A stretch of DNA of 61,651 bases from assembly GCA_903953935.1 (NCBI GenBank), contig CAJBLF010000046.1, forward strand, positions 1 to 61,651, written 5' to 3'. Below, piece after piece: positions 33,001-43,736 of the stretch. Source of the DNA: an uncultured bacterium. Lineage in GTDB: Bacteria > Patescibacteriota > Gracilibacteria > Absconditabacterales > Absconditicoccaceae. Under the pieces are notes generated by a model that saw nothing but the letters and a program-made list of their open reading frames with translations, ran no database searches and had not been told where the DNA came from. Position numbers and translations under genes: made by a program. Position 1 is the first letter of the stretch, and each line of letters starts with the position of its first letter.

Positions 33001-36000
33001 ATCAAAAATTCTTCCATCTCCACTGTTTACACTAATAGTATATGCTTGTACGTTTTGTCCTATCTTGTTTTCATGTGCATCTACTGCGCTTACTATCACT
33101 GGTATCTCTGCTCATTCCATTACTATATCTGGAGATTGTATATTTATTTTTGCAATAGGTCCAGGCATAATGTTTATGATTTGTTTTTTGATGATACATT
33201 TGTTTCCTATAGCTGGACACAGCTCTATCTTGATTGCTGTGCTTCCGGATTTTTTTTCTTTTCCTATAATCATATCAAAGACTATATTTTCAGTGTATGG
33301 ATTATAATATTCTTGTGCTTTTTTAGTGCAAATATTGTTGCTAAGTTGTACTCCGTTTTTTCCTATCTCTAGACAATTGTCTCCTGTTCATGATATTTTT
33401 ACATTGATTTTCCCCATGTCTTGAGCCATAAGAATCTTTATATGCATGGCTCCTGTTTCATTAACACTTACTATCGTCTTATCGATATTAACTAATCCAT
33501 AGGTACTATATCATTGCAAAATCTCTTGTACATTGGTTTCTGCTAATTTGATGGTTTCTTCATTGTTTTCTGCACTTCGTTGTGCTCCATACTCTGTTCG
33601 TTGTCCCGTTACAACCGCAACGGTGTTCATTAACTCTTTTGTTGTTCATAAGAATACTGGTCCAAGTGAATTTTTGAAACTCACCTGTATATCAAACGGT
33701 TTTTTTAGTATTTTTTTTGCTCGACATACCATCGCCTTTCCCCATGGTGAAGAGAATGGGCTCAGTTTAACTAATAATGCCGCACCATCGGTATCTACTC
33801 ATTCACAACTATCTACTTCTTCTTGAAGATCAGCAGATGCTCATTCCTCATAAGCGTTTCTTGGTGTTGTTTTTGTTTTTTTTGCTTGGGCACTCTGAAT
33901 TTGTTGAATGAATGCTGGTGTGGTTTTTGCAGAAACATAATCCTCTCCGTCTGAATTTATATATCCAACTTCATATCATGTAGTATTGTATACTGGTGTA
34001 ATGAATTTTCCTTGATCATTTCATTGTTTTAGATAGGCGTTGGTAATCTGACTTATTTTTTGATTGATGTCGAAGCTGTTTTTTATCTCTACTATATCTT
34101 CTGTTACGGTGCTTTGTTGTAATCTTTCTGGTCGAGTGATGTTTTGATAATAAAAAAGCTTAGCTATCATATCCAATTTTTCATCTATGGTATTTGCCTG
34201 ACTATCTCCGTAGATGGCTTTTTTTCCATATTCTGGAGCGTTTTTTATTGTGTCTAAAAATGAGATGATTTGATTGATGAAATAGTCTGTAGGTAGAAGT
34301 GTGTAATTGTGTGTGTTTGGATTTGCTAATGGATCAAGTTGTCCTAAGAAACTGAATTGAGCGCTGAATGATTGGTAGTATTGATTCTTTTTGTTTAGCT
34401 GTGTTTGGAGTAATGTATTATATTCTACAGCCTTATTTGTCAGATATGTTTTTATTGCTTCTCTAATTTCTCATGTTCCTTTAAGTATAAGTTTATTGTC
34501 TGCCTTTTTATATATTTGTACTTCATAAAGATTTGGATAGTTTAATCTTACTGCATCTCCCCCAATTCCTTGAAAGGTGATGTTTCTTATGTTGTCGATT
34601 GGTCTGTCTTGTGTGGTCAGATTCATTCCTTTGTTGGTTTCTTTTTTTTCTGGATCGGTAGAAATATCAAATGTATTCATCAGTGTTTTAATTTGTGTTA
34701 TTTCTCCAAATACTTCAGGAGAAGAGAATAGCTGGTTGATTTCAACGAATGGTTGTACTTGTCCACCATCACCCTGATAGAGATGTATCTTATCTATCTT
34801 ATCGTTGATATCACTTAGATTGCTCTGTAATGTAGCTGCTATAGTGTCCAATACGTCACATACTGCTTTGTAATGATTGATGTCACATCAACATGGTACC
34901 GGGGTTGGTGCGCCACACATAACTACTGCGTTAATAGCTATTTTCTTTGCTTGTATCGCCACTATATTGTTGTTGAGTTGCCCGATAGTATTATATATTC
35001 CTCGTGCTTGTGTAAATGTATTTTTGAAAGCATTTATATTGGTTGTTATATAATCCAGATTTGTTTTTATTTGATTTTTCCATGTCTCCAATATTTCTAC
35101 CTTTTGATTTTTAAATCTCTCTGATTGGATGATGCTGGTGAAATATGTTGATGTCGTGGTGATATTGAGATTGTTCATATAATCTAATAAAGTGTCCAGA
35201 CCGTTATTGATTTTGTCGACCCTTCCTGATATTTCTATTATCTTGCTTTGATTAAGATTTTTATTGCTCCAATCTAATGCTTTGCCTGTTATCTGTGCGG
35301 TAGTCATATTGAGTAAACTTGCTGGTGCGAATGCTATAATTTCCTGCATCCCATTGTTTCCAGATGCGACTAGTTTTTTTAATTCTGTAAGATTTGAATT
35401 TACTCCTGTTATGTCTGTTATATCTGTACCACTGAATTCAGTCTGTTTATTTATGATGTCGGTTTTGGTCCGTGATAAATCCCTCATTACATTGGTATAA
35501 AACGTTTCTAGATCTGAGGAACCCTTAAATTTATATTTGTCTACACTGGAAATTTGGTCTCGAGTTGGTGAGGTGTTTTTGACTCTCGAATCAATGGTCT
35601 TGTAGGTATAGATGTTTCCATTTCATCAACAAACTCCAGGATTCATAGTGTAAAGAATAGCTTTGCCTGCAGATATTTTGTGAGACGACATTAATGGATA
35701 GATTGTGAAAAAATTGTTTTGTGCATATGTTTTTGGGGGATTATATGCTCGTACTGGATGTTCAAGATCGCTATTGCTTACGATTTGATTCGTAAATTTT
35801 AGATCGATTCCATTTGCGTTAGGATTGTCGATATAACTTGTTACATTGCTGTATCTATTTTCCTGTTTTTCTTTTGCTGCGAATCTTTCTTGTATGATGC
35901 TTGCATATTTTATTGCTCAAATATATGAATTGGCAGCAGCTTCTCCTGTATCTATTTTTTTTGATCATACTATATCGTAAATAGGAAATCTGGCGTCTTT

Positions 36001-37749
36001 ATAATTGTAATTTGATAGTTTCTGAGTTGTAGAATCCATGTTCATTACTGAAGCTCCTCCTCGATATCTTTGTGAAAAATCTTTCATTGTTTCACACCCT
36101 CCCTGTTTTTCTGTATCATTGATATAACACTTATTTTCATCATCCGAATCGTTTGCTTTCCATGTTTTTTTTCGTCGGATACAATATCCGAAAAGATGCA
36201 GGTTACATTCTTTGTTCCATAGACTTTGTTTGTTGGTCTTTAATATGTCGTATGTTTTTACTTCTTCTTGCGTGCTATTGAAATTATATCACCTGTTTGC
36301 CTCTATCTGTGTCGAAAAAATCTTGTATGATCATCCTATGGATTGTCCTGTGGTAGTGATGTTTTGTCCTGAGAGTGATGTCAGATTTTGGAATGTTCAT
36401 CTGTATATATTGGTATCTTGGGCTGTATTTACTTGTTCTGCATTTTTTCCGAAATAATAATTTTCATAATAATTGTATTTTGTTCGGATGCATTTTGGTA
36501 GAGGAATTGCAATTTTTTTTGTTCCTTGAAAGTCCAATTCACTTACTGGTATTGGTATATTCATATAATATTTTTCTTGTTCTATTTTATCATTCAATTT
36601 GCCCTCTAGATAATCGTTTATTTGGATAATGAGTGGTTGTATATTATTGTCTGCATCTCCCACTATTCGGTTGTCTTTTTGAACTATCTTGTCGGTGACT
36701 GAACTATAATCGGTGAACGTTTCTCCTTCGGTAGTTTTATATCGTCTTGCAAGTCAGCCTATATTGTCTTTTACTTTTGCCAAAAATTGTGAACTGATGA
36801 GCCCATCATATCACTTCATCATCTCCTGGGTTGCTGTCTTGAGGGTAAGTGTAGGTAAACTGGAGGTTATCTGTTGGGAGAGTGTTCCTGCTTCTGTATT
36901 TCTGGAATCTATATCTGTAGCATATGCTTTGAGTTCTGGATCTGTTACGTTTTGTAAATCATCTTTGAGATTGCTGCTAAGATCAATTGAACTCTGGTTA
37001 TGTTCGTCTTTGAGTATATTGAGAAGAAGATTATTGAATCTATGGTATCCTATATCTTCTGCAAAGATCATGCTATTTATATAATATTTAGTATTTTCTG
37101 GAATGAAATATTTTTTTAGTCCGATAAAATCTTCATATCGAATTGCTTTGTCAATGAAACCTGTCGGATTGTTATAATATGATTTTACTTTTTTGAAAAA
37201 ATCATTGTATTGTGGTGCTGTATCAAATTTTATAATTCCGTGCCATATTTCTGCTTGACCATTGGGATTATTGTTCTCTATGAAAAATTTCTTATTAGTG
37301 TCATAAATGAATTGTTGGTGTTCGAAATCTACGTATGGATAGATGCTCGGATAAATAAATCCGTTGTTTTGCACTACTGGCAAGGGAACATCTCCTATGA
37401 GTATTGTACCCACTAACTTTGAACTTTCATCTTTGAGACCTTCAAAATACATGTTTTCTAACATCTGTGATATCTCGTGTGCTTTGAGTGTTTGTCTATC
37501 TATCGGGAATACCACCGCCTTACTGTTGGCGATTTTTTTTTGAATATAAGATATGGTATATCGAACAAGATTTGCTTTTATGTCCTCATAGATATTTTTA
37601 TCTACAAAAACCGCTACCAAATTTGTGGTGCTAGGATTTTCAGCTCCGTATACCTTTTTTCGATCAATAAAAACGCTGTTCTGCAAAAAGTATGATATCC
37701 CGTACAGGATAATGAATATTCGTACCATGAGTTTCTTTGATCAATTCAT
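24088..37749 (-). CDS. Giant exported surface protein (about 4,553 aa)
   Basis: One uninterrupted UGA-Gly frame of 13.66 kb; I walked the gaps between the standard-code fragments and found no TAA or TAG. The N-terminus has a short basic stretch and a signal-like segment (residues 9-28; alternative start at codon 8). Residues about 30-300 resemble a C25/gingipain-like peptidase fold (TILIGDVPLPVV, then AEIWHGIIKFDT), but catalytic residues are not identified. Long coiled-coil-rich parts follow. At about 1,520-1,780 come Ig-like/invasin-like strands (PDIVMEGAEIPVIVSAVDA). At about 2,220-2,370 come three FG-GAP/VCBS-type repeats (FNKDGVKDMIVV, DVDGNGYQDIFVI, DMDKDSKLDIV), with another near 3,945 (DLNNDKLSDILMY). 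A Pro-rich stalk lies at about 3,440-3,580 and a fibronectin-like stretch near 4,050. No C-terminal membrane anchor or LPxTG is seen. Probably an adhesin or contact protein; that role is inference. Confidence 0.88.
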
Positions 37750-37834
37750 CAGGTGAGAGGTCGAATTCTAAAGAATTTTATTACTACGAAAATATGCGAT
37801 ACATCAGTATATGCAAATGCATATAAAAATAAAC

Positions 37835-37858
37835 AAAAAATAGCGATTTTCGCTATTT
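37835..37858 (-). terminator. Hairpin with T-run in the giant-gene leader
   Basis: On the minus strand AAATAGCG pairs with CGCTATTT around a 5-nt loop and is followed by six T. The upstream gene already has its own terminator at 37,986-38,014. This second one lies 86 nt before the giant gene and may act as a leader attenuator or as a backup terminator. Confidence 0.5.
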
Positions 37859-37894
37859 CCAAATTGGGTTTTTGTGATACAATATGTTCGTTTT

Positions 37895-37929
37895 TTATTC
37901 ACGATAAAAACCTACCTTATTCGTGATAA
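37895..37929. promoter_or_regulatory. Paired operator-like sites
   Basis: Two near-identical 13-mers, TTATTCACGATAA and TTATTCGTGATAA, start exactly 22 bp apart (two helical turns). Each is nearly palindromic around its centre. They lie between the terminator of the 38-kb gene and the giant gene, where its promoter should be. This fits a dimeric repressor or activator binding on one face of the DNA. Confidence 0.45.
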
Positions 37930-37985
37930 CAATAGACTAAAATTGTTCATGGTTGTTTTATGTTTGTTTGTTTATTTTGTATATA

Positions 37986-38014
37986 TAAAAAAACCCGGGA
38001 CATATATGTCCGGG
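37986..38014 (-). terminator. Intrinsic terminator
   Basis: Minus strand: CCCGGACATATATGTCCCGGG is a near-perfect self-complementary stem followed by seven T. It directly follows the small membrane protein gene. Confidence 0.88.
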
Positions 38015-38026
38015 AGTGTTTAGTAT

Positions 38027-38401
38027 TCATTTTCTTTTTCCTATTGCAATTCCGATACATGTCGAGAATATATAGATTATGAAAGGATAATATTCATCTG
38101 TATATATCCATAGACCGATAGCCCAAGTTATTCCTATGTTTACCAAGCATAAGAACAATAAATACACAAATATGTATGCTATTGTTAGTCCAATGCTCGC
38201 TATGAAAGCAGTTAATCCCGTCAATATCATTCCTATAAAAGATTTTTCTTCCATTTTCGTATGCACAGATACAACTGCTTTCGCTTGTTTCAGGTTTTTC
38301 CATATTTTGACATTGAGAATCCCTGATACGATAGAGATAAGCCCGAAGACTATCAACATACCTAAATTGTTTGTTTGTGAAAATAATAATTCTGTTTCCA
38401 T
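38027..38401 (-). CDS. Small polytopic membrane protein, unknown
   Basis: A 124-aa protein with about four membrane helices: residues 15-33 (MLIVFGLISIVSGIL), 55-75 (FIGMILTGLTAFIASIG), 76-100 and 105-120. The N-terminus METELLF repeats the METEL of the protein at 15,692-16,063, and both have the same promoter design, though the rest is not similar. No family is recognised. It is monocistronic, with its own promoter and a strong terminator. No UGA codon is used. Confidence 0.72.
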   Translation of the reverse strand: METELLFSQTNNLGMLIVFGLISIVSGILNVKIWKNLKQAKAVVSVHTKMEEKSFIGMILTGLTAFIASIGLTIAYIFVYLLFLCLVNIGITWAIGLWIYTDEYYPFIIYIFSTCIGIAIGKRK

Positions 38402-38419
38402 ATGTTTTGTTTTTTATTT

Positions 38420-38447
38420 CTTATATATATTTTCTTGTAAAAGTCAA
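38420..38447 (-). promoter_or_regulatory. Sigma70-type promoter
   Basis: Minus strand: TTGACT, 16 nt, TATAAG, the -10 lying within TATATATAAG. It is placed about 19 nt before the ATG. Confidence 0.75.
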
Positions 38448-38534
38448 TATATAGGTAAAATGGTGAAAGATCATCACATTCGTCACAAACATTGTTTTAA
38501 ACCATGGTCCTATATATTTCTGTTGCTGATGATT

Positions 38535-39554
38535 TTATTTTGTATATTCTTTCTTTGTCTCTTCATATATGTCTTGTGATATGCTTTTTACTATATTTTC
38601 TAAAATTTCTAATGTGTTCCCTCTGGTCATAACACACAAGAGATATGGGTGATTTGGATAATATATGATTCAACAATCATGAAGTTGTTTTTGTTCTATT
38701 CCATTTTGTCATATTATACCCCTTTCTCCAAATTTATGTGCTACGACAATATTCTTTTCTGTCCCTGCAACTAATCATTGTTTGAAATCTACTTGTGTTA
38801 ATAATCATAGTGCGTAATTTGAAAGTTCTTTATTGACATAAGATCCATTAAATAACACCCTAAAAAACTTTGCATAATCTATTACCTTGAGATTATTGTC
38901 AAATTTTCCATCAATAAGATCTGGAAAAAGCATATTGTTGTCGGTAAAGGCTTTTTTATAATCTTCTACGCTGATATTTCTTTCTAGAAGAAGCGATGCT
39001 TTGTTGTCAGAATACCTTATCATATATTCTAGTAACTCTCTTATGCTATATGCTTCATTATCTACTAATTTTTTTGTCGGAACAATATTTTGTATGTATT
39101 TAGACTCGATAGGATCTTCTCTATACATGATTTTTTCGTTTCGTATGTCTGGATTTTGTTCTATTTTTTTGAGATACACCAAGAGAAGTGGTAATTTCAT
39201 TAGGCTTGCTGGAGAAAACATTTCTTTTTCGTTTATACCAAACCAGTTTCCATTATTAAGATTTCTGTAATATACTGATATGTGAGTAACTTCATTGTTA
39301 TATTTTTTTTCTTCAATAAATTCTTGTAATGGCTTTTCAAGATTTATTTCTGAATTATTCATAATGTTTTGTCCATATTCGTAATTTAGTGCTGGATTGG
39401 TTAATTCTCATTCTTTTATGATATTTTCATATTGTTTTATGTTACTGTCTAAATCTGATGATGGAATTAGGAATCCTATCACAAATCCCGCTAAGACTCA
39501 TATCACTATTCCTATCATTCGTTTTCAATTCTGAGGTGTTTTCTTTTCTTCCAT
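38535..39554 (-). CDS. Class A beta-lactamase-fold serine hydrolase
   Basis: A 339-aa protein with an N-terminal membrane anchor (RMIGIVIGVLAGFVIGFLIP at residues 13-32). Penicillin-recognising enzyme motifs are present: S-x-x-K as SPASLMKLP near residue 112, SDN as RYSDNKAS near residue 175, and a K-x-G-type box as HKFGERG near residue 280, where the usual Thr/Ser is Phe. It could be a membrane-bound D,D-peptidase-like or beta-lactamase-like enzyme. The altered third box and the cell-wall context make peptidoglycan processing at least as likely as drug resistance. It is 25 nt upstream of nothing coding on this strand; the HD gene precedes it by 25 nt, which suggests one transcript. Confidence 0.8.
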
Positions 39555-39579
39555 ACGTACTGATAAAAAGTTAAAAAGA

Positions 39580-40233
39580 TTATATTTTTCCTTCTCGTTC
39601 TCCGTAAAATTCCTCTAGGAATTGTTCCATGTATATATGTCTATTTTCTGCCATTTTTCTGCCTGTTTTTGTATTCATTTTATCTTTGAGTAATAATAGT
39701 TTTTCATAGAAATGATTGAGTGTCGGTTCGTTGTTGTGCTTGTATTCTTCCTTTGTCATTTCCAAATTTGGTTTGATGTCAGGATTATATATTTCTCTAT
39801 TTTTGTGTCCTCCATAATTAAATGTTCTTGCGATACCTATAGCCCCTAAAGCATCCAATCTATCCGCGTCTTGTACCACATCGAGTTCTGGAGACTTGAA
39901 TGTTTGCTCAATTTTGCCTCCTTTGAAAGAAATATGTCTAATGATGTTTTCTACATGTGCAATGGTGTTTTCTTCCACGTGAACGGATTCTAAATACTTT
40001 CTTGCTGTTTTTGGTCCTATTTCCTCATCTCCATTGTGAAATTTGCTATCGGCGATATCGTGAAGTAGTGCTCATAATTCAACAATAAACATATCTACTT
40101 GTTCTGTTTTTGCAATATGTTTAGCTGTTTTCCAGACTCTGTAAATGTGTCGTCGATCGTGACCTCCTTCGGCATCAGCCAATGTGTTTTTTACAAATTC
40201 AACTGTTTTGTCGATAATTTCTTGATTGTTCAT
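39580..40233 (-). CDS. HD-domain hydrolase
   Basis: A 217-aa protein of the HD superfamily, closest in pattern to the YedJ/YpgQ group of metal-dependent phosphohydrolases. Visible metal ligands are H26 region (GGHDRRHIYRVW), the HD pair in LGALLHDIADSKFHNGDE near residue 57, and a distal Asp in DVVQDADRLDALGAIG near residue 122. The Gly of ELGALL is UGA. The substrate is unknown; relatives act on nucleotides. Transcribed with the beta-lactamase-like gene downstream. Confidence 0.85.
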
Positions 40234-40296
40234 ACGATACAATGAATAAACGATAAAACGAATAAATGATGATGAAATATAACGATGTAATTTGGC

Positions 40297-40839
40297 TTAT
40301 CAATTGATGATCATCACACCATCATCTAGCTCCAATTTTAAAATCTTGTATTTCATTTGCTTTTTTTCTAGATATCAGTATAATCATATCAACTTGTTAT
40401 GATATTTGATCACATCATCTATGACAATGACCGTATGCGGTGAAGTTATTTTTTCGATAATTTCCATGTATTCACCATATTGGCTTTTCTGTCCATCGAT
40501 AAATATAAAGTCTACGGACTCCTGCATCAATTTTTTGATAGGTGCTTGGCGTATGTCATATGGATAGCTGATGCTATTATAACAATGAGCTTCCTTTGTG
40601 TTTTGTAATCCTTCTTGATATGCGGGATATGAAACCTCGAACGAAGTGATTTTCCCTCCTCGAGTATTTATTATATTGCCCATATATATACTACTGTATC
40701 CTACTGCACCTCAAATTTCCAGACATACTTTTGGTTTATGCTTTCTCAATAACTTTCACAAAAAGTTTTCTGTAGCCAAACTTATGATGGGGATTCTTCT
40801 GCTCTCGCAGGACTTTCTTAGCTCTTTTAGACTTTCCAT
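40297..40839 (-). CDS. Class I SAM-dependent methyltransferase (O-methyltransferase-like)
   Basis: A 180-aa protein. SAM-binding motif I appears as VCLEIGGAVGYSSIYMG (residues 46-62), an acidic strand follows near FEVSYPAYQEG, and motif III-like VDFIFIDGQKSQYGEY and VIVIDDVIKYHN match the O-methyltransferase/TrmR-like fold. It is shorter than the usual 210-220 aa. The first glycine of motif I is UGA. The substrate cannot be read from the sequence; caffeoyl-CoA-type and tRNA-modifying (TrmR) members are both possible. The start is the first good ATG; the leader is AT-rich. Confidence 0.75.
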
Positions 40840-40965
40840 ATATATGGGGTTTATTATGCTAAAACACATCATTGATTACTTATTTGCGAATTTCTCTATT
40901 CAACCAAATTAAACTTCGCTATTTGTACTCTATTATTTTATTACATTTTATACTTAATTATTATT

Positions 40966-43185
40966 ATGAACGAAACACAACTACCAAAACCATTACCACC
41001 TCAACACCCACTAAGAATACAACAACCAAAACCAGCAACAGCACAAACACCAAGACCATTATCACCTCAACAACCAAAGGCACCACAATCATCAATATCT
41101 TCATCAAAACCAATCATGCCACAAGCACCTAGACCACAAATTTCAAGACCACCATTATCACAACAACAAAAGATGCCACAAGTATCAAAACCATCACCAT
41201 CTCAAGTATCAAGACCAACATCACCAGCTGTAAGTAAGATCTCATCAGTATCAACAGCACCGATGCAATGAAATCTCTCTATTGATTTTACTAATAAAAA
41301 CAATGCGAAACTTTCTTACAAGGGCAAAAAACCTCTTCGTCCTCAAGGTCCAAAGATGACCTCTGAAGCCTTTCTTCGTCATAGAGATACTGTAGTTAAA
41401 ACAGTCATTAAAGATCCTAAAACGTTGATTAAAAAAGATGAAGTTCCTGTAAAAATTATTCCTCTCGGTGGACTTAATGAGATTGGTATCAATATGACTT
41501 TGGTAGAATATAAAACAGATATTATCATTATCGATGCTGGTATTGAATTTGCATCTACTGAAATGCATGGAGTGGATTATATTATTCCTGACATTAATTA
41601 TCTTGTAAAAAATAAAAAAAATATCAGAGGTATCCTGATTACTCATGGACACTTGGATCATATCTGAGCACTCAAACATATTCTCAAAGAGATTGATTTC
41701 CCTACTGTACATACAACACCGTTAGCATTGGGACTTATCAGAAAATCGCTTGATGATAAAGACAATAAACAACTAAAATATAAACTCGTTGATCCTGATA
41801 TGGATATTATCAAGCTTGGCTGTTTTACTGTAGAAATTTTTAGAGTAAATCATAGTATTCCAGAAGCTCTTGGATATTCTATCTATACTCCAAAGGGGAT
41901 GATAGTACATGCATGAGATTACAAGATCGATCATACACCATCTATTGATAAACCAGCAGATATCTGAAAGATTTCTAGAATAGGTCAGGAGGGTGTTAAA
42001 GTATTCCTTTGAGAAAGTACTAATGCTACAAAACCTGGACATTCTATTTCTGAAAAAATTATTGGTGATAACCTTGATGGTATCATCAGAGATTGCAAAA
42101 AAAGAATGATTATATCTACCTTTGCTTCCAACATCTGAAGATTGATGCAAATCATCGATTCAGCAGTTAAATATAATAAAGTAGTCTTTCTTGCAGGAAG
42201 ATCTATGATAAATAATGTTAAACTTTGTCAGGAACTTGGATATATTAGAGTCCCTGAACATATGATTAGACCAATGGGTCCTGATGTTAATAGTATGCCC
42301 GATGAACGTGTATTGGTATTGTGTACAGGATCTCAAGGTGAAGAATTCAGTGCACTTGTTAGGATGTCTAGTAAAACATATAAAGATTTTGAACTTAAGC
42401 CAGCAGATGCTGTTCTTTTGTCTAGTCATACAATTCCTGGAAATGAAAAATCAGTTATAGATATGATCAATGATCTAGTTGGTATCGGTGTTGATATTAT
42501 CGATGATAACTCACTTGATGTTCATTCATCAGGTCATGGATATCAAGAAGATATCAAAATGATGCTTGCTATGCTTAAACCTGAATATTATGTCCCTGTT
42601 CACGGAGAACCATTTATGAGACATGCCAACAAAAATATCGCTTTATCTATGAATGTTCCTGATCAAAATATCTTATTGCCCCATAACGGTCAAGCAGTTG
42701 AGATGTATGATAACATCATTATGGTCGGAGAGAAAAAATTGAAACTTGATACTATCATGATTGATGGTAAAGGACAATGACATCTTTCTGGAGAATATGT
42801 AATGAAGGCTCGTGGTATCATGGCAGAAAATGGTATTGTTTCTTTGATTTTCAAAATCGACACCAAAACCAATGAACTTGTAGGAAATATTCAAATAGAG
42901 TCTAGAGGATTCGTTTATTCTAGTGAGGTTAAAACTATACATACACAAATAGTAGAATTTGCTAGAGCAAAATACAATGAACACCAGAAAAAACGTATGG
43001 ATATAAAAGATAACCTTAGACAAATGAAAGAAGATCTCGGTGAATTTATCGAAAAGATTATTGGTAGAGTACCCTTGCTTATGCCTATGTACGTATATAT
43101 CAATAGAGAAGCGCAAGGCGCTGATGTTACTTCGGATGAAGCGGTTGTGGGTATGACCCTCGAAGAACAATGATATGATGACTAA
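40966..43185 (+). CDS. rnj: Ribonuclease J with Pro/Gln/Ser-rich N-terminal tail
   Basis: A 739-aa metallo-beta-lactamase/beta-CASP nuclease for mRNA decay and rRNA maturation. The first 100 or so residues are almost only P, Q, S, K and R (PQHPLRIQQPKPATAQTPR and similar) and look disordered. The catalytic part starts near residue 160 (VKIIPLGGLNEIGINMTLVE), with the zinc motif THGHLDHIGAL near residue 226, HAGDYKIDHTP, the beta-CASP region (IISTFASNIGRL, VLVLCTGSQGE) and DVHSSGHG near residue 524. TGA encodes the Gly after DHI and in HAGDY and SNIGR. The C-terminal RNase J domain is present. It has its own terminator. Confidence 0.93.
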
Positions 43186-43202
43186 AATTTTTTATCATAG
43201 TA

Positions 43203-43233
43203 AAAAATCTCCGTTTATGCGGAGATTTTTTTT
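43203..43233 (+). terminator. Intrinsic terminator after RNase J
   Basis: AAAATCTCCG/CGGAGATTTT stem with a TTTATG loop, followed by a T run. Confidence 0.92.
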
Positions 43234-43682
43234 ATAAGAAATTTCTTAGTTTCTATTTTCCATAAAAATAGAGTATAAAAGTTGTTTACACCCTATTAGT
43301 TTTGGAAATTTCTTCTTTGTCTTTGTATAGGTACGCAAATGTTCTTGCAGTCCGTCGCAGATACACACTTTCATACGTTATTTTTTAATTGCCTTGTTTT
43401 GGATTGTTTCATATCAGCAGTTTTGCAGTCCGTCGCAGGTATTCCGCTCTTACAAAAAATCCACACAAACTCTCGACATAATATACAAGAAGACAACCTA
43501 TCCTATGTTTTCTAGGGTAGACTGTTTTTTTGCATATTGCACCGTCAAGCAGTGTGGATCCAAAAAACAGTTCTCGAAAAAATTTTGAGCAGAGGATGAA
43601 TGGGTAACAGGTATTGTTTCTCTTCATCTGTGCAAGGAAATTATACACATTGACAATCCAAAGTCAATACATTATTTTATAT
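43234..43682. other. Non-coding or interspersed-repeat region
   Basis: About 450 bp without a convincing gene. It contains two 16-bp direct repeats (separate entry). A minus-strand frame of 91 codons under code 25 (43,648 to 43,376) carries the peptide YLRRTAKLL at the repeat. The other repeat would read YLRRTARTF in another frame. The mix of frames argues for an intergenic repeat rather than a gene. Confidence 0.35.
43345..43438. repeat. Two 16-bp direct repeats
   Basis: TTGCAGTCCGTCGCAG occurs exactly at 43,345-43,360 and 43,423-43,438. The unit is GC-rich against its surroundings and contains a short internal inverted repeat (CTGCGACGGACTGCAA on the other strand). Confidence 0.7.
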
Positions 43683-43684
43683 AT

Positions 43685-43711
43685 AAAAAAATCCCTGCAA
43701 GATACGCAGGG
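43685..43711 (-). terminator. Intrinsic terminator
   Basis: Minus strand: CCCTGC/GCAGGG stem followed by T7, directly after the 85-aa gene. Confidence 0.88.
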
Positions 43712-43736
43712 TGTTAGATTGTTACCAAAAACGCTT

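Noticed and set aside
22689-37749. Complete type IV secretion system
   Set aside because: A VirB2-like pilin is present, but no VirB4, VirB6, VirB11 or VirD4 homolog is seen in the window.
38535-39554. Antibiotic-resistance beta-lactamase
   Set aside because: The third active-site box is altered (K-F-G) and the protein is membrane-anchored; a wall-related hydrolase is at least as likely.
43376-43648. 91-codon minus-strand gene
   Set aside because: No start context, no homology that I recognise, and the repeated DNA is read in different frames at its two copies.
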